Shown here piece by piece: positions 6,481 through 6,630 of a stretch of 6,630 nt of DNA. The notes under the pieces were generated by a model. The model saw only the letters and a list, made by a program, of their open reading frames with translations. It was not told the origin of the DNA and searched no databases. Made by a program: the position numbers and the translations under genes. The first letter of the stretch is position 1. The number at the start of each line of letters is the position of its first letter. The stretch spans positions 1 to 6,630 of the forward strand of contig JAGCVR010000074.1 of assembly GCA_017962285.1 (NCBI GenBank). Reading direction: 5' to 3'. Source of the stretch: Muribaculaceae bacterium (GTDB lineage Bacteria > Bacteroidota > Bacteroidia > Bacteroidales > Muribaculaceae).

Positions 6481-6543
6481 GATAAACTAGCCCGGCTAGA
6501 TAGGCCAGAAATGCTAGCCAGGCTAGAACGGTCAGAACGGTCG
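6481..6543. repeat. Degenerate 9-bp tandem array with four CTAG sites
   Basis: Seven successive 9-base units start at 6481, 6490, 6499, 6508, 6517, 6526 and 6535, with approximate consensus GAACGGCTA. CTAG occurs at 6487, 6496, 6514 and 6523, and the related CCAG and TCAG at 6505 and 6532, all on the same 9-base register. The last two units (GAACGGTCA, GAACGGTCG) are nearly identical. The array forms the core of the candidate small RNA. Confidence 0.7.
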
Positions 6544-6567
6544 CTTATCATCCGGTAGGTATAACGA

Positions 6568-6595
6568 AAAAAGACGCATGGTGTTGCGTCTTTTT
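6568..6595. terminator. Strong bidirectional intrinsic terminator
   Basis: AAAAAGACGCA (6568-6578) pairs with TGCGTCTTTTT (6585-6595), an 11-bp stem with a six-base loop. T-tracts follow the GC-rich part on both strands. It can end the plus-strand candidate RNA and, in the other direction, the minus-strand tRNA transcript, whose last mature base is only six bases away. Confidence 0.85.
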
Positions 6596-6600
6596 CTGTG

Positions 6601-6630
6601 TGGTCCCTCTTGGGCTTGAACCAAGGACTC
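6601..6630 (-). tRNA. tRNA gene, 3' part only (rest beyond window end)
   Basis: Read on the minus strand, the end of the window gives CTTGG TTCAAGC CCAAG, a T-arm with a 5-bp stem and the invariant TTC...A loop. Then follow AGGGACC, the 3' strand of the acceptor stem, and discriminator A at 6601. CCA is not encoded, since CACAG follows. The 5' acceptor strand should therefore be GGTCCCT, outside the window. The anticodon is not visible. The sequence reminds me of Bacteroidetes CAU-anticodon tRNAs (Met or Ile), but that is only a recollection. A terminator stands immediately downstream. Confidence 0.8.

Larger units (their letters stand above)
6452..6596 (+). ncRNA. Candidate structured small RNA with own promoter and terminator
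   Basis: A unit of about 145 bases lies between a promoter (6417-6445) and an intrinsic terminator (6568-6595) and has no credible protein gene. The first ATG (6467) stops after seven codons. The sequence can fold extensively. An outer stem joins ATGATAA (6467-6473) to TTATCAT (6545-6551) and, after a three-base bulge, GCGA (6477-6480) to TCGC (6541-6544). An inner helix joins CTAGCC (6487-6492) to GGCTAG (6521-6526) and, past one C/A mismatch, GGCTAG (6494-6499) to CTAGCC (6514-6519). Local hairpins CTAGC/GCTAG are an alternative. The strand, ends and non-coding nature are inferred from these signals. I cannot assign it to a known RNA family, and the exact start and end are estimates. Confidence 0.5.

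Noticed and set aside
6481..6543. CRISPR array or recombination attachment site next to the tRNA
   Set aside because: The repeat unit is only 9 bases without spacers, and no integrase gene or duplicated tRNA end is visible in the window.

Overview
The window looks like a chromosomal segment from a Bacteroidales bacterium, most like Prevotella and relatives. Three things point there: Bacteroidetes-type promoter boxes (TAnnTTTG, best at 6314-6344 on the minus strand and 6438-6445 on the plus strand), A-rich leaders without clear Shine-Dalgarno sequences, and the protein families present (outer-membrane barrel with a Gly/Pro/Arg tail, secreted dockerin-repeat protein, YghO-like GNAT protein). 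Genus-level assignment is inference.

Left part (1-3625, plus strand): the window opens in the last 105 codons of an outer-membrane beta-barrel protein, closed by a strong intrinsic terminator (344-383). A 19-bp direct repeat and a probable promoter follow. Then comes topA, a complete DNA topoisomerase I of 780 residues with three C-terminal GRFGP repeats and no zinc-finger cysteines. Thirty-four bases further on is a small secreted protein of 238 residues with a signal peptide, a beta-rich middle and two C-terminal dockerin-type calcium loops.

Middle and right part (3626-6260, minus strand): two genes read towards the dockerin gene and probably form an operon. The first (6260 to 4896) encodes a zinc-ribbon protein with a proline-rich linker, one membrane span and a large extracytoplasmic part. 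The second (4840 to 3707) encodes a 377-residue YghO-like GNAT acyltransferase. A well-formed promoter lies just upstream of the first gene. The convergent gap at 3626-3706 holds a hairpin without a U-tract.

Right end (6261-6630): this stretch holds no convincing protein gene but is dense in signals. Going rightward there is the minus-strand promoter, a perfect 9-bp inverted repeat (6364-6393), a plus-strand promoter, a roughly 100-base highly structured block built on a strict 9-base period with four CTAG sites, a strong bidirectional terminator (6568-6595), and the 3' part of a minus-strand tRNA gene cut by the window end. I read the promoter, structured block and terminator as a candidate small non-coding RNA of about 145 nt. 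It is the least explained element here.

No mobile element, CRISPR array or defence system is visible. The genes look like ordinary chromosomal and surface functions.
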